Source: Acridotheres tristis (taxonomy: Eukaryota > Chordata > Aves > Passeriformes > Sturnidae). From it: a stretch of DNA of 64,000 bases. The stretch's first letter is position 1. Each line of letters begins with the position of its first letter. The notes under the pieces were generated by a model. That model was not told where the DNA came from. It worked only from the letters and a program-made list of their open reading frames with translations, and searched no databases. The stretch spans positions 988,501 through 1,052,500 of the forward strand of contig CM072891.1 of the NCBI GenBank assembly GCA_037013685.1. Direction: 5' to 3'. Both the position numbers and the translations under genes were made by a program. Shown piece by piece: positions 1 through 13,860 of the stretch.

Positions 1-3000
1 CCTCACAAGTTTAAGCCCCAGGTAAGAAACTCGGCCTTATGGATAGGCTGAAAAGAAGATGTTGCAACCTGAAACGAAATAGACTTGTAAGAGAGAAAAT
101 GAGATCCCTCTGGGTGCCAATAGTCTTCTGTTTGCCATGATTAAATCCTCTTTGTTTCATTACATACATCAGTGGAGAAACAAACAATGAGATCAAGATA
201 AAGAGCTTGCAACACATCTTTCTCTCTTTTTCCCTCTCCATCAAAATTGCCACCTTTTTCCTTGGACAGGTTTAAAAGGACTGCCTTGCTCTAATAAAAT
301 TGATGAGACCTCTGAGCAGGCGTACAAGACAGCTTTTGGCTTTAAAAAAGTGCGAAGCACTTATGTCAATGACCTGATCAAATGATAAGCATGCTGGCTT
401 CCTTTGCTCTCTAATTAATTTTCTCTCTTGAAGAGAATGCCTAGCATTGCATGATGCCTAAGCTAAGTCTTTAAGTCTTAACACCAACTGAAAGTCAATG
501 AAATAATGCTTTTCTAGGAAAATAAACTATTGTAGAGTATAGGCACCTCCCTAGAATTACAAGAGTATTGTAATTCTCCAGCTTGGACCAAATGTTTGTT
601 TCAGCAATTGTCTTAAGTATTTTTAAAACGACATAGAGTTTCATTGTTAATGTCACACAGTTTCTTTGTCTAAACATAACAAAGATGCTCACAGTGTAGT
701 GGCTCCATAAAGCTGGAAAGAACTGGAGTCCGATAGACATACATTTTAATTATCTCTTTGAATCAGTAACTTCATTCGGAGACATTTATTACCGTGTACT
801 GTATTGTAAAGCAATTACAAATAACTGCAACTTCTTCACAAACACTGATTTCTCTCTGTAGAAGTGATATAGTCCAGTGAGGCAGTGACCAGATCAAGTA
901 ATGAGTCTACACTGAAATAATAATCAACCCTTTGCACTTTATTTTTATTGAAGTGGAAGGAGTTAACATCAATACTGTTCAATGGTAATATACATTGTAT
1001 AATGCTGAAGTGCAAAGTGAATGCTAAAAATGAATGCTTCTTTACCAGAGGTTGATTGTGAAAGAATAGAGTTAACAAGCAATCTGTACTTAGGGATATT
1101 ATCTTTTTGTTTCATAAAGTTAAAGTAGTTTGCAAAGCTTCCTCCTCCTTAACCTGTTTATATTACACAAATGATATGGCTGTACTGCTTCTGTTAGTAA
1201 AAATATATGCAGGACAGACATTATTGCTGAATTAGTATACAACTAATTGCAGTAACAGTTTGTGTTATTGAAGTTAAACTGATACTCAGCTTAGGTATCC
1301 TCGATGAGGTGAGATAAGGGTTCACTCAGGTGCAGATACACAATACAGTTGAAAAAAAGAGAAGCTAAGCTAGTCTGATAATTACACTTTTTTTGTTGAT
1401 GACTTCCTCTCCATGGAAGAATAGGATTCCACAAATGAAGTATGGCTTACTGTGTTTATTTACCCACACACACAGACACACACCCCCACAAGCACCTGCA
1501 TATAAACAGTTCTTGCTTTTGGACTACAGAGCCTTTTCTTGCTTTGGCCTCAGCCTGTGGTTACTGTTTGCTGACTCTAAGGAGCTTAGGTCATTGAATA
1601 TTGTTTTTAGAAACCCCACCCACAACAGAAGAGCACGCTGCAGAGTTAAGAGAAATACACAGATGAAAGAATAAGAATGGAAAGGGGGGTTCAAAACTTA
1701 ACTGATGATAAATAAGAAGAAAATTGTCAGTGGACTAAGCTGAGCAAACTATTGGTCTTTCATTACTTTAAATGTCCAAGTCTGAAACTGCATGTAATAA
1801 TACAAATAATTTTTTTAATCAAGATTTTCTTGTACCCACAACTCAGTATAACAGTCTTAAACTTTTACAATCCACCTATAGTTATGATTTTTAAACTAAT
1901 ATAACATAAAGGACAAAGTTGTGGTGATGCTCCTAGTGTTACTTTATATGATTTCTCTGATTCACTGGAACAGCTACTGCTGAAATAAGAGTTTCACTGT
2001 GAGCAAAAGTAGGGCATTCCTGCTGAATCCAGTGGGATGTAGCACTTTCCTTTCCTTGGTATGTTTTGCAGTCTACTAAGAGACTAGAGATGCAATAGTT
2101 TTTGGCATCAAATATTTGGAATTTCAGCTTTGGATTTCAATTCTCATGGAACCTTGAACTGACCCAATCTTACACAGTTCAGATTTTACCCCTGCAGTTA
2201 CTTAGATAGCAGACAGCCACTCAAAACCAGGCCATCGTCCAACTGTGTCACGGCTGTGTTGAGACGTAAAGATAAGTTGTGCTGAAGCAAAATGAATACA
2301 GCATAATTACGTATTTTCTTTATTATTAGAGGGTTTTTTAAAACCTTCAGAGGGAAAGACTAGTTGTTGTGATTTTTTAAACTGCTATGAATTTTTAAAC
2401 ACAGAGAAGAATTTTAATTCTCCTGTTATCGGTCAGTCACACTCAGAATTCACACCTGATCTCTTTGTAAAGGCATAAGATAAGAAAAATTTAGATTCTC
2501 TCCCCTTACAACACCCCTAGTGCTGTCCTGCAATAGACACTCCCAGGACATTAGGTAAAAAGGATAGAACACTTCAGTAGGCATAAACCTAGTTATAACT
2601 TTTTCAGTTAGGAAAACTGGTTTTAATATGGCAGCTAACACCAAACCATTCCAATGAGAGTCTGATGGATTGTTTTGTTCCCACACGATGATCCAACAAA
2701 CTGGTGTATCCATTTCTTTTGCATGATCCTGAATGGTCAAGGAAGCTTCATTTTTCATTTTACTATTCCTGTTTGTTTTACTGTATTTACTATCGGGATA
2801 ATCCATTATAGAAACCAGCACTTCTATTTCCCCATTAAGATGTTGGTATTAAGAAGTACCAGAGAAGACAAAGCTTATGTAAAACATGGCATGAGAAAGA
2901 GAAATACTGAAACATGTTTTTAAAAATGATAACAATATCAATCACTTTAAAGTAGAAAAGGACCTCAATATTTGCATTTGTAACAAGAAAAAGTTATGGG

Positions 3001-3009
3001 TTTCTTGCT
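1..3009. other. AT-rich noncoding stretch, no gene seen
   Basis: I see no exon, RNA gene or recognisable transposon here. Open frames on both strands are short and resemble no known protein. The longest, about 123 codons on the minus strand at 2450-2821, is within what chance gives in 64 kb. An interrupted CA repeat lies at 1464-1490. Confidence 0.6.
1464..1490. repeat. Interrupted (CA)n microsatellite
   Basis: A short run of CA dinucleotides is interrupted by a GA and a C-run (cccacacacacagacaca and following). It is a simple repeat with no associated gene. Confidence 0.8.
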
Positions 3010-3047
3010 TTGTTTTTTTTTTGTTGTTTTTTTTGTTTTTTTTTTCC
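3010..3047. repeat. Poly-T tract interrupted by G
   Basis: Three long T-runs are separated by single G or GTTG interruptions over about 38 bp. It could be an old poly(A) tail of a retroposed sequence on the minus strand, but I recognise no retroposon body beside it. I call it a low-complexity tract. Confidence 0.8.
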
Positions 3048-6000
3048 TTTGAGAAGAAAGATGCAGAAAAGGGCATTGCATTAGCTAAATATTGTACCTT
3101 GGAACATCAGTCATTTTCTACTCAATAATACTGAAAGGGTCTAATTTATAAGTTTTTCCATTTCTCTGCTGTGCTGGTTTGTAAGTTCTGACATTGCTAC
3201 TGGTATGTTAATGAGAAGCTAGTGTTCCATTAAGAGTAAACCATATGCTCTACCGCATACTGTGAAAGAGAAAGCATATAATGTGACTGTTGCCTTAGTA
3301 ACACATTAATTCATTTTGTCAGTGTTGGCACAGATCATTTCATTTATAAGAAAACAAGTATAATAGTTTACCACATCTATAATATTTACAGTGTTTCTGT
3401 TACAAAACAGTGACAAAATGAGTTTAAAAAATAGAGTTGGGACAGTATTATTAAAATATGGTATTTGTGGTAAAAATGTTCCCATACAAATTAAAAATAA
3501 GATTGGTGTAAATTTCTTTTCACATTATAGCACCAAACTGTTTGGTTTTTTGCATATTTGTATTCCACTAATAATATGCATAAAAATATAGTCCATGAAA
3601 AGCCACAAGTACATTAGCAGTTTTTAATGAATGCTAAACAAAATATTTCATACAACAGTTCCGTTAAGTTACAGCCATTAAAACCTAATTGTATGTTAGT
3701 GTGTTACTCATAACAAAGCTAAACATTTATCTCTTTTATCTGGTCTTCCAGATGTTTCTTAGAATTTTAACACTGCTAAAATGCTGTAATTAAGGTATCC
3801 TGTTCCCTTAAGTGATCATATTTTACATTTTATTAATTCAAGACATAAGTACATATGAATATATATGTGTATGTGTAGACATAAATGATACTTATTGTGA
3901 ATTGAGGGGCTGCAAATATTTGATAAGGAAAAGAAATGCAGAGAGAGGAAAGGTAACTCCTCTCACTGTAGTTTGCACCTTCAGAATGGTCTCAGCTCTA
4001 CTTCTTGTTCTTAGATCACTGTACATCTGTAAATGCATGTTTTTAACCACAAACCTTTTACATCTGGAACGCACACTGAGAACTTTATACTAAAATAAGC
4101 AGCATTATATTTTAGGGACCATTGTCATGAAAAAATTATTTTTCTAGTGCAACTACTCTCTGTTGCACATCCTGAAGAAGCAGTTAAAGAGTCGTCAACA
4201 ATGTTTACAGCTCTTCAGTTATTTGGACTAATGCACATATCTTATAAAAGTTCAGTACAATTCAATTTCTTGTCATAATATAGATTGTGGGGCAATTTAC
4301 TTTCTCAAAAATAAAAAAGAAATTATTCTAAAACTGTGTTTGGACCATACCTAGCAAATCTGTAATGCTGTGGATTTTTATTTCTTTTTAAGAGGATTTA
4401 TTTAAACATAATGATGAAACTTTCTAATGTATCTCACAAATTATTTCCATCAAATCTTATTAAGTCTTCTGAACAACTTTGGAAAAGTTAAAAGGAAAAA
4501 CTTATGGTAATATAACGAACAATAATTTGCTGTCTGGAATACAGTCATGGAAAATAATCAGAGTCATAGAAAACAATGTTGTAATACTATATCTAATTTT
4601 TGTACATACTTAGTATTTTATTTATTGAATAAAATTAAATCTTTTAAATCTGAAATAAGACTTATTTTAATTGAAGGCACTTCAGCCATTAAAATACATT
4701 TGTCACCTGTACAATCAAATTCCATTTCTAGACTAGGATCTTAATATATTTTTAGATTAATATTGTGAAATTCAAAGATTGATGAATATGATTTCTCATA
4801 TTAGATAGTTCTCAAATAATATAGGTAGTATATTTAATGATCTCCAGATATAGCAAATAAACCGGCTATAATTATATAGAGCTAATAGAGTAGCTAAAAT
4901 CTCTTGCTAGATCCTCCAAGCCCAGTTCTGCATTATTGGTAGCTTTTTATAGATGTCTGCTAACATCCAGCATGTGGTTAACTTGGTAGAGGAAATCAAG
5001 TTTTACATTTTCTTAGCTTCTAAAATGAAATTCCATGCTGGAAGCTAGATGTTGTACTGATATAAGATCACATGGTAACACCGAACACTTCATATTTCTA
5101 AAGACCATATCTAATAAGGCAAAACAAGAAGGTGAAAAGCTTGTGAGCATGAGTGTTGCAGAACTTTTATGGGAGCTTTGCAGCACATTTGATCCAAAGA
5201 CTGTGTAGCATACTCAAATTTTCTTTCACCTCATGATCAGACATCACACCACCTGTGTGAATGGAGAATCAAATCAATCATATATACATAGAGAGAGTAT
5301 GAAACAAGGAAAGAGTGGTGACTTACAGAATAAATAAATAAATTCTTTACCTACTGTAGAGTGCAATATCAATTACTTTGTAAAGTTCTCAGGACTCTGA
5401 ACTTTTGGAATACTTTGGCTCTGACTGATTTCTGACTACTTAAGATAAGAAAGAAAACTCAATATACCTAATTCAATGTTGAATTCATCATGTTTTTCTT
5501 TTTACCTAGTATTGAAGACATTTACCTAAATATTGAAGACTTTTTCATTATCACACAGAATGGTGTGTCCTCTCTTTAGATGATTTTGCATGTTTCACAA
5601 CTGCTATGGAGAAATAAGATGATTAAGTATGATTAGAAACATGTGCACTAAATGCACATTATACTAAACAACTACCATAAGCTTTCTCTGTGGAAATATG
5701 GAATATACATATTAATGTATATGAAAGCTAAAATCAATGAATGAAAGTTTTCTAGCTACGCCATATCACCACTAAAGCAAGGTTTCAATATTGAATACCG
5801 TTTCATAAAAATCATAGTTACTTTCTGTAACAATTATTATTGTCATTCTCTTTGTACAAGCCAAACTAACTTGGAACATTTATATAAATGGTTCTAGAGA
5901 TAACGACTGTTTATCAAAAGTGTCTACTGAAGTTTAGAACATAAGTGTGTATTAGCACATTATTGAGGAAACCTATTCTCAAGAAATGTGCTTTTCTGAG

Positions 6001-7894
6001 CATGCACTTTTAACAAGCAAAGATATCCAAGTGTGTCTATATCAAATCAAATGTGAGCCTCTTATCTGAACCTAGACCTGGGGTAAACTTTGCCTTGATT
6101 TCTTCAGCAGCATGGACATGAAAGATCTCTTCCATTTCTGCTGGACATCTCACATTACTTACCAGTCCTTTAAAGGTGAGTTAAGGACAATTTTCGTGCC
6201 CTACTTCTCTGAAAGAAACATGTGGCTGGGTAAGTAGATGGAGCAATGCCTTCTGCTGAGTTGCTGACGCTAAATCATCATTTAAATCCATTTAAAAATA
6301 TTGGATACTTTTGAAAATCTCTGTCAGAATTCTAATCTTACGTTTCTCATTTAGTCAGTAGCAAGCAGAATTTTGACCTGTGGAGCACAGAGCAAGTTCA
6401 GGTTCATGCCAAAATATTTATATACAAGTGCACGTTTAAGTGGCTGCACCAAGGCATTCTCTCCAAAATGACAGTCTGTCCCTTAGACACAGTCACTGCT
6501 AGCCAGCACATCTACTCACTTTAGACTGCAGGCTCCCTGCTAATCTTTTCTCAAGCTTTCTGGACCTGACACTGTGTATAACACTATGCACTTACTCTAT
6601 GAGTGTATAAAAGGCCTGGGCTAATGTTTCAGCATTCCTGATGGAGCACAAAGAACAGCCAGGAAAAACAAAGAAAAGCCAAGTTTTGTGTTGGATTCTC
6701 CAGGGGAAACATGCAAAACCTAGTTCTTCCTAGTAACTGACTTGGGTACTGACAAATACCTTTTGACAGCTGAAATTCAAACAAATTATTTAAAATTCTT
6801 TTAAACTAAGGTACAAGCTATTATACTACCCAATAATTATTGCCTTAATTGTTGACTTGTGTCAAGCAACATTCACAGTAGCAAAACTTAGGTGGCTTCC
6901 TGCAGTTTTGGCCTCACTATAATATGCCATTTCACTTATGAAGCACATTGTGAACAAGCAGTGGTGTTCTGCTGTCTTGACACTGTCCCTGCATGCTGGA
7001 GGGACAGGACAACCAGCTATAGCAGCTACTGTAAGAAGACACTCTGTTCCTTAAAAGCAACTCATTTATTTTCAATCTGCCTCTACCACTGCTTTTGTCC
7101 AGAGTTCATCAGCCAGATAAGCAGAGCTTATGAAAAACAATTAGTAAAGGGAAGTTCTCAGAAAGAATAAAGAATCTTAAGTGCAATATATAGTGTTAGA
7201 ATGTTTAAAAGCTATCGTCCTCTTGTCAGTGGCAAAATTTTTAGTTTGTGACAACCTTGCAATATGTCCAGGATAGCACGTAAACACAGTAGAGCTAGTT
7301 GTATCTGGCACACAAGCATTCTAACTTGCTTGTGACAGCCAGATCACCAGAAGCTTATTTAGATTTAGGGGGTGGTGGTGATGAGTCTTTGCCAGTCGTA
7401 GAAATAGTAGCCTAACAACTTGTAATACATATAATTACTCTCCATATCCCCTGGTCAGCATATCTTCTGATATGTAAATTAGATGGAGCAAGCAGATGTA
7501 TAACCTAGGAAGCATTCCAGATTCATCTTGATAAAAGTATGGTATTCATACTGGGCAGGGTTCCTTTGTCTATAACAATGACACACCAAAAATACATGCA
7601 ATGTAAAAATAAAGCTATTGATCATTTCCAGGGGTACAGTCTACATAGAATATTTTTATTCCACTTGCCATATTTAATAAGCAGTATTATTTGTCAGCAT
7701 CACACTAAGGTAAATATGTGACAAAAACACAGGAAGAGATGATAGAACCTACAAATATCTTATAAAGAAATTTCTACAACTTGTGAATTTACCTAAAAAT
7801 GAGAAACTAGGGAAAGATGAAGTTGAAAGTGGTAAGACTCATGGCTAAAGGAGCTACTTTTATGTGCGTTTGAAAGATTTAGAGAGCTCTCTAG
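3048..7894. other. AT-rich unique sequence, no gene seen
   Basis: Nothing in this stretch supports a gene, RNA or named repeat. The ATG-started frame at 4547-4744 and other short frames have the Lys/Ile/Asn-rich composition expected from translating AT-rich noncoding DNA. Confidence 0.6.
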
Positions 7895-7920
7895 CTACCT
7901 GCCTACCTACCTAGCTGCCT
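7895..7920. repeat. CTAC/CTGC tetranucleotide microsatellite
   Basis: This is a short imperfect tetranucleotide array (ctacctgcctacctacctag) lying 27 bp before the CR1 tail. It is a simple repeat with no sign of coding. Confidence 0.75.
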
Positions 7921-7946
7921 ATTACAATTGTCTCCTGCAGAAATAC

Positions 7947-8040
7947 TGAATCATAGAACCTCAGAATGGTTTGGGTTGGAAGGGACCTTAAAGATCATCC
8001 AGTTCCACCTATCTCAATGTCCCAAGCCCTGACACTAGGT
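7947..8040 (-). mobile_element. CR1 LINE 3'-end fragment
   Basis: The plus strand reads tcatagaacctcagaatgg, then tgggttggaagggacctt and a gatcatccagttcca block. This is the reverse complement of the conserved avian CR1 3' end, whose terminal octamers read ATTCTRTG. About 94 bp is recognisable, so the copy is severely 5'-truncated, which is usual for CR1 retrotransposition. No reverse-transcriptase sequence remains. The good match in the 3' core suggests a fairly late-acting subfamily, but I cannot name it. Confidence 0.88.
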
Positions 8041-11000
8041 AACACAGAGAGTCCTAAACAAAATTATTTTTATTTCTTGGGAAAGGAGCAGCCATGGGGC
8101 ACTTAAACCACCTATTTTCTTCTTTTCAATCAATACTAAGGCTTACTGAGCCTTTCTGGTATTTTAGCTAACTTCTAAAAATAGTGAAAGTTAACACACA
8201 CTATCTGTTATCACTTGTGCTTACAACAGCATAGGCACAGTTTTAGGGGATTGGGTCTTTTTTTGTTTTGGGGGGCTTTTTTGTTTTGTATTGGGTTTTT
8301 TTTGTCTCTTATGACAGTGCTTATGCTTTTGAAGCAAACTAGTTTTCTGGACATATTTAGATTTAGAAACACTGAGTATAGTAAATCCTATATTTTAGGA
8401 AACATCATGATTTGGCATATTGTCACACACAGGAAGCATCAAACCTTTTTCTTAAGATTAACTTGTTGACACAGCTAAGATATCTTTATAAGACATGATT
8501 TTCACTGTTTAATGATGCATTTGAAATAATGTAGCGAATCAAATTTGTACTCTGTGACTGTGGAGTGCTGTTATTCTCTAGGTATAGTATCGAGCATTGT
8601 AAAAGAAGAGCATTTCTTTGCTAACTCATGGAAAAACAATGGGTTTTTTGTTCTTGGCCAGATTCCCCAAAGAGAATTGAATTTCAAGGTATGACTTTTT
8701 CTTTGTTTATATATTTATTCTAACATATTAGAGTGTATTATTGCAATGGGGTTAGGGCTATCATAAATTTGAAATTATTTTCCAATTCAGATATTTTGTA
8801 TCAAACCAACTACTACAAAAGCATTCCACGAACTCATTGCTGGAATGTTTCTGGAGGCACTCCGGCTATCTTGTTTTAGTCTCAACAAATTCAACACATT
8901 TTGTATTTTTTTAAATCACATGTCTAATGCTCTTTGGGAAAAATATTAAACAAGGATAGAGTAACCTGTTTTTTTTTCTTAGTTTCTATTAGGGCATGTA
9001 GTGTTTGGTTAGAATGATTCTAATGCAAGCATAAAACGTGTATGTATTTATTGACCTAATCCATTCCACTGAATGTCCAAGTGAGTAGTGGGAACTGACA
9101 CAGAAAATTGCATTTTTTCTTACCAGGCCATCAGGTGGGTAATGGCATATTTTCCTTACCTTTCCAAATTCTAAAATTCTTAGTTTTCTTAACTACTGAC
9201 AGTTCTGAGCTATTGCCTTCATTCTGTGCATCTTTAGACTAACTGGGAAGGATTACCTTGACCTTCTCTTAGAAGTATATCCAGAACTGCCTTGAGTGAA
9301 ATGTCAGATTGAGGAACCCTTCTGAGGAAGATTTTCAATTGAGTGAGAAAATTAAATAGTATGTAGTGCATATTTATAACCTGAAGAGTTTTCTACTGTT
9401 CGTACATGCTTTACAAATGAAAATTTCGAATATTTATTTATATTAGGTTGATAAAATCCAGGAAATGAAGTATGGACACTCTGTAAGAACAAATTATAAG
9501 TACTCTCAATGCACAGGTGATGAAATGGTATAAAATTCAGTAATTTTGTCACAACCTAAAGAGCAACAATCTAGAATATACAGGGAAATTTATTATGTAA
9601 AGAATAGGCTCTAACATGTGTAAATAATTTTGTAGTTTACCTGAAATTTTGAGGAAAGCACTTTCAGTTCAACTTACAAGTCTACCTTTATATAAATCTT
9701 TTTATAGTTAAGAAATGTTTTAATGTTCATTTTATGGACAATTTTTCTGATTTCGAAATTCTCAGCATTACTTTCTCTTTGATTTCTCGGCTGCGTATAT
9801 ATTTTTCAAATTCCTATCTAAATAAATTAGGGTTTTTAATCATATTTTTCTTGTGAACAGCATTTTAAATCCATGGGAACTGAGAGTTGCATCAGGTTAG
9901 TATTGCTGTTTCTTCCCTTAAAACATCAGGCTTGATAAGACAAGCAGAAATTAAAGAAAACCTTCTATGCACAGAAGTTTAATCTCTAAAATTCCTGCTT
10001 GCTTATTTTCTGTTATGATCGCAACATTAGTTGGCTGAAGTACTGTGCTGGTGATTGAAAGTAATGTCAAAGGAAAAGCTGCTTGCATTTTTTGAGATAG
10101 TCACCAGAGGGCATTTATGGACTAAGTCAAGATAAATTTCTGCATTCACTGTGGGAATGCTGAGAAGTGTTCTGAATGACACCATATTGCTATCAAAACT
10201 AAATCATTACTTTTTATAAATGGAAAGCTTTGATTTAAAATGAGATCTTAATTGCAAAGAGGAAAGAAAGAGAGATGACCAATATAATTTTTGGCTTCTC
10301 TAAAATTATTTGACTGCATTATAGATGTCAGGTAGCATGAATATTCACACCACCTTGGAAAAAAAATAACGGGAAAAGGAAAAAAGGTAGTAAACATTGT
10401 TTTCTTTCTTTCATCATTTTACAAATATTTAGTTGGAGGAAGAAGATAGCTCTTTTTAAGACTACCACAATAGAAATAAAAAGTAGAGCATTGTTGTTTT
10501 TTAAAGAGATTGTTTCATCTTTTATGTTGGAAGATGTGTTAATTATTATTAAATAGCTGCCTTTCAGTGAGTACAATAATAAATAGCCTAATAAAATGAT
10601 GACAACTTTGAGGAAGTAGTTAGGGATCAGATATTAAAAGCTGTTGTGATATTCAAAATGTAGGGGCAGGTCCAGAATATAAATTTATTTAAATCATGAT
10701 AAATTAATTATTAACCAAATTTGATTTTCAGCTTCTGTGCATATGTAAAACTCAGTATTTCATGTATGGCTATATTTCATGATTAAATAATATCTTTATC
10801 AGTGCTTTCTTTATCAAGAAGAAAGTCTTTTTGGCCCAGTTCTCCCAAAACAGAAGTCTTGCATAAAATAGAACTGAAATCCTTAAGAGACATGCATTAG
10901 ATAGGAAACTGTATGAAAAGTAAAGCTCAGCTTTGGTAGTGTAACTAAATACCGTGGAAACTCAAGTCTTATTTTTCAATAGAGAAGTAAATGGAAAGAA

Positions 11001-13263
11001 AATGCAGGGTGAAATATATTTGCAAAATTAAGAGAAAAGTTCTAAATATCAGTTAAAGAAAAATATGTTCTCTTTTTTGTGGATATGTGCAGTCTCCTGA
11101 GTTCAAAGTTAGTAGGTTTCAGTGAACACTATTTTAGAAAACACCTGCTTTAAATTTCATATTGTTGTTCTGGCTTTATCATCCAACTTTTACTCTAAAG
11201 AGATCACAGGCATTGGTAAAAATAAATTTGAGTCTGAAACCTTTTGGAGAGAATTGCCCTATATTTAGTAACAAAGAAATCATGGTTTTTTTGGTAACGT
11301 GGGTATATTGCGTGTTCTTTCTTTTCAACACTTTTTTTTTTTCCCTTTGAGAAAGGTTGAACATTGTTTATATGTTGCTTATTTCAAAGCACCATTTTCA
11401 TATTTATTTGTAAGCCAACATTTTCAGATTGTAACTCAGAGCAAGTTCAAAATATTTCCCTCCATTTTATGGCACAATTACACTAGAGTAGTCCATGCCA
11501 TTGCACCATGTTTTCAGTCACCTTTTATCCTTTGAGAGTGAATACAGATATTCCTCCAAAGGTTCTACATTGACTAAAAAATTTAAACTTAAATAGTGTA
11601 AATCAGATATTTCCAGATAAAAAAAAATCCTGCAATAAATATATTGACAGTGTAATAGAAATGCAAAATAACCAAAATCATATACTTGAAATACTCTAAT
11701 TGAAGCTGGAACCTATATTAGTATTTCTCAGAGAAGTTTAGAGTTAACTCATTTAATGGCTCAAAATTCAGGAGACTCCTCCTGTTGCAGCATTGCAGGA
11801 AATATCTCCAAATAAAGGGTTACTGCTGGCAATGCCTTGCTCTTCTATGTCACCCTGAAGGTTCAGGTGTTTTGAATTATGTTTTCAGTAGCTAAAGGGA
11901 AGGTGAGTGGCTACCTTGGTGGTTTACTCCAATTTAACTGTAGACCAGATCATCAACAGTGCTGCATTTAAGCTAGAATAATGAATTACATGGTAAAACC
12001 ATACCTGCTGTATTGCACAAAACAACCCAATTCAGTGACTGTTACACTGACATTACTGGCAGCAGAAAAGAGACATGATTTCTGAAGTGTCTTCTTGAAG
12101 ACCATGCATTTCAGTGGTAAAGATTTCATTTGAAATATTCTTAATTTACTCTTATTAATAGTATCCTTCCAGAGATTGGGTCTTTAATAATGCAACTATA
12201 TTCAACAGATAATTAAATTTAATTTTAAAAGACATATTAAAGTTGATCTCTTCTTTCTTTGGCTATATAATATTTCAGAACTGTGAATTGTATATAGTCT
12301 CTTACCTAGTTCTCTGAAAGCAGTGTGACACCTCATGGAAATCTGCATTATACATGCTAACTGCTTTGGAGTAACTAGTTTAGGAATATTATAGATTTAT
12401 CTACATCTATATTCATATGTATATGTATGTGCATATATATGTGCCAATGCATGGGAGCATTGCCTCTATATAAATATATGCTGACAATTGTCAATTTGCA
12501 TTTTTTCCTTCTTCATTGTATATAGCCAAGAGGCCAAAGATTTACAGACTTAAGAAATAGCCTGGAAATTTTTTTTTTTCAGAATTTATGATTCATATCA
12601 TATATGATTTATAACATTTATGAGTCTTTATAAATAAATTTTAATTTTTATAAAGTTATCGTAATCCTAGAATACTTGTGCCACAAGGAGCTAATCACAC
12701 TCCTAAAGGACCTTGAACACATGCAGTCTTCAGGTATATCACTTCATAAACAAAATTCAGATATCATCAATGTTAGAGGGGAGACTCGGTGAATAATTTG
12801 TTTCTCTGTGACATAAAAGAGCTTCTAACCAGGCTACTATGTTGAGAAAGAAAAGGCAGAGTCTGGAGTCTGCCATGGAAAAGAAACGTGACTACAATCA
12901 GGGAGAAGGGACTGAGAAGGCAGAATTTCACACTCTGGAAGAATGGGAGAGATCTAATCAGAATTATATGGAAGACAATGGAAAAAGAGAATGTAGAGGA
13001 AAGATAGCAAAGAGCCAATGGACTTGAGAAAACAATTTTAGTGAGACACAAGGACAGGGCAGAATTTCTTCAAGCCGCTGCATTTCAACAAAACAGCATC
13101 ACACTCATTTTCACGTGGAAATGTAGCATATTATGCAAACAATCTAAGGTTATCTTCACTAGTTATTAACCTAACTGGACAGACATAAGAGGAAAATGAG
13201 TAAAAGTGATGTAGGATTACTAAAAGAGAGACAAGAATGACTTGGACTGAAAACAAATTGTTA
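8041..13263. other. AT-rich unique sequence, no gene seen
   Basis: No exon or named repeat is recognised. A G-run and T-run segment lies at 8246-8310, and an alternating purine-pyrimidine (ATGTAT-type) tract at 12411-12444. An open pair of overlapping frames near 12773-13051 sits in purine-rich sequence and resembles no protein I know. Confidence 0.55.
12411..12444. repeat. Imperfect (TATG/TA)n tract
   Basis: This is an alternating purine-pyrimidine run (atatgtatatgtatgtgcat and flanks), a degenerate simple repeat with no associated feature. Confidence 0.6.
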
Positions 13264-13770
13264 AAATAACAGATTACCCGTTTCTCCTGGGATTTGAGCA
13301 GGATCTGATTCTACTTAACATTTTCATTAATAACACTGACCAAAAAAAAATTGTTTTGAAATTTTCTAATGACAAGAGGGAGATTCATAATCAAAATGTT
13401 CAATAGGAGAGCATCAAGATAGTAAGGAGTGAAATTAGAGAAATTTGAGGAAATATATATGATTAATCATTATCTGGAAAATTCAGAGGAAGAAAAGCAC
13501 TTATATTTAATTGACTCATGTTCATTGCCAAGGCATGGATAAAAAAAGCAAAGACAATCCTCTAGTTTACCAATTTTGGATTAATCAAGTATTTCCAGAA
13601 AAGCCATGTAGCTGCTAATGCATAAGAAACTGTAGGATCATTTTACTATTGTATACAGCTGTGGTCATCCATAGTCACTGGAGATAAGCTCACACTGAAG
13701 CTGGTGAAGAGACCTACTGGAATGATTTGAGATGGATTTTACAGGAAGGGATTAATAGAGATTGCCTTGG
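13264..13770 (+). mobile_element. Possible ancient CR1-like LINE relic
   Basis: The segment near 13306-13340 (gattctacttaacattttca) lines up with the CR1 reverse-transcriptase stretch that encodes LLFNIFINDL followed by D; here it reads LLNIFINNTD-like. About 330 bp further, the text around 13650-13735 (tatacagctgtggtcatcc, then gctggtgaagagacctactg) resembles the CR1 region encoding the end of ORF2 and the start of the 3' UTR, in the same order and orientation. What lies between is too decayed to align by eye. The match is from memory of CR1 consensus sequences, and the frame is full of stops. Chance similarity cannot be excluded. Confidence 0.35.
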
Positions 13771-13843
13771 TTAGTGTAGAGAGATGAAGTACAGAGAGTT
13801 GTCCCAAACAGTTCAGTAAAATGTGTGAATATCAAGAACACCC

Positions 13844-13860
13844 TGCCTGCAGTGCAGGCA
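13844..13860. repeat. Perfect 8-bp inverted repeat
   Basis: The sequence TGCCTGCAGTGCAGGCA is two perfect 8-base arms around a single central G. It sits in a locally GC-richer patch just after the possible LINE relic. It could form a tight hairpin or cruciform. No function can be assigned. Confidence 0.85.

Noticed and set aside
2450..2821. 123-codon minus-strand frame
   Set aside because: It resembles no known protein and is within chance expectation.
3010..3047. Poly-T tract as the tail of a minus-strand processed pseudogene
   Set aside because: No gene-like body is recognisable on either side and there is no target duplication.
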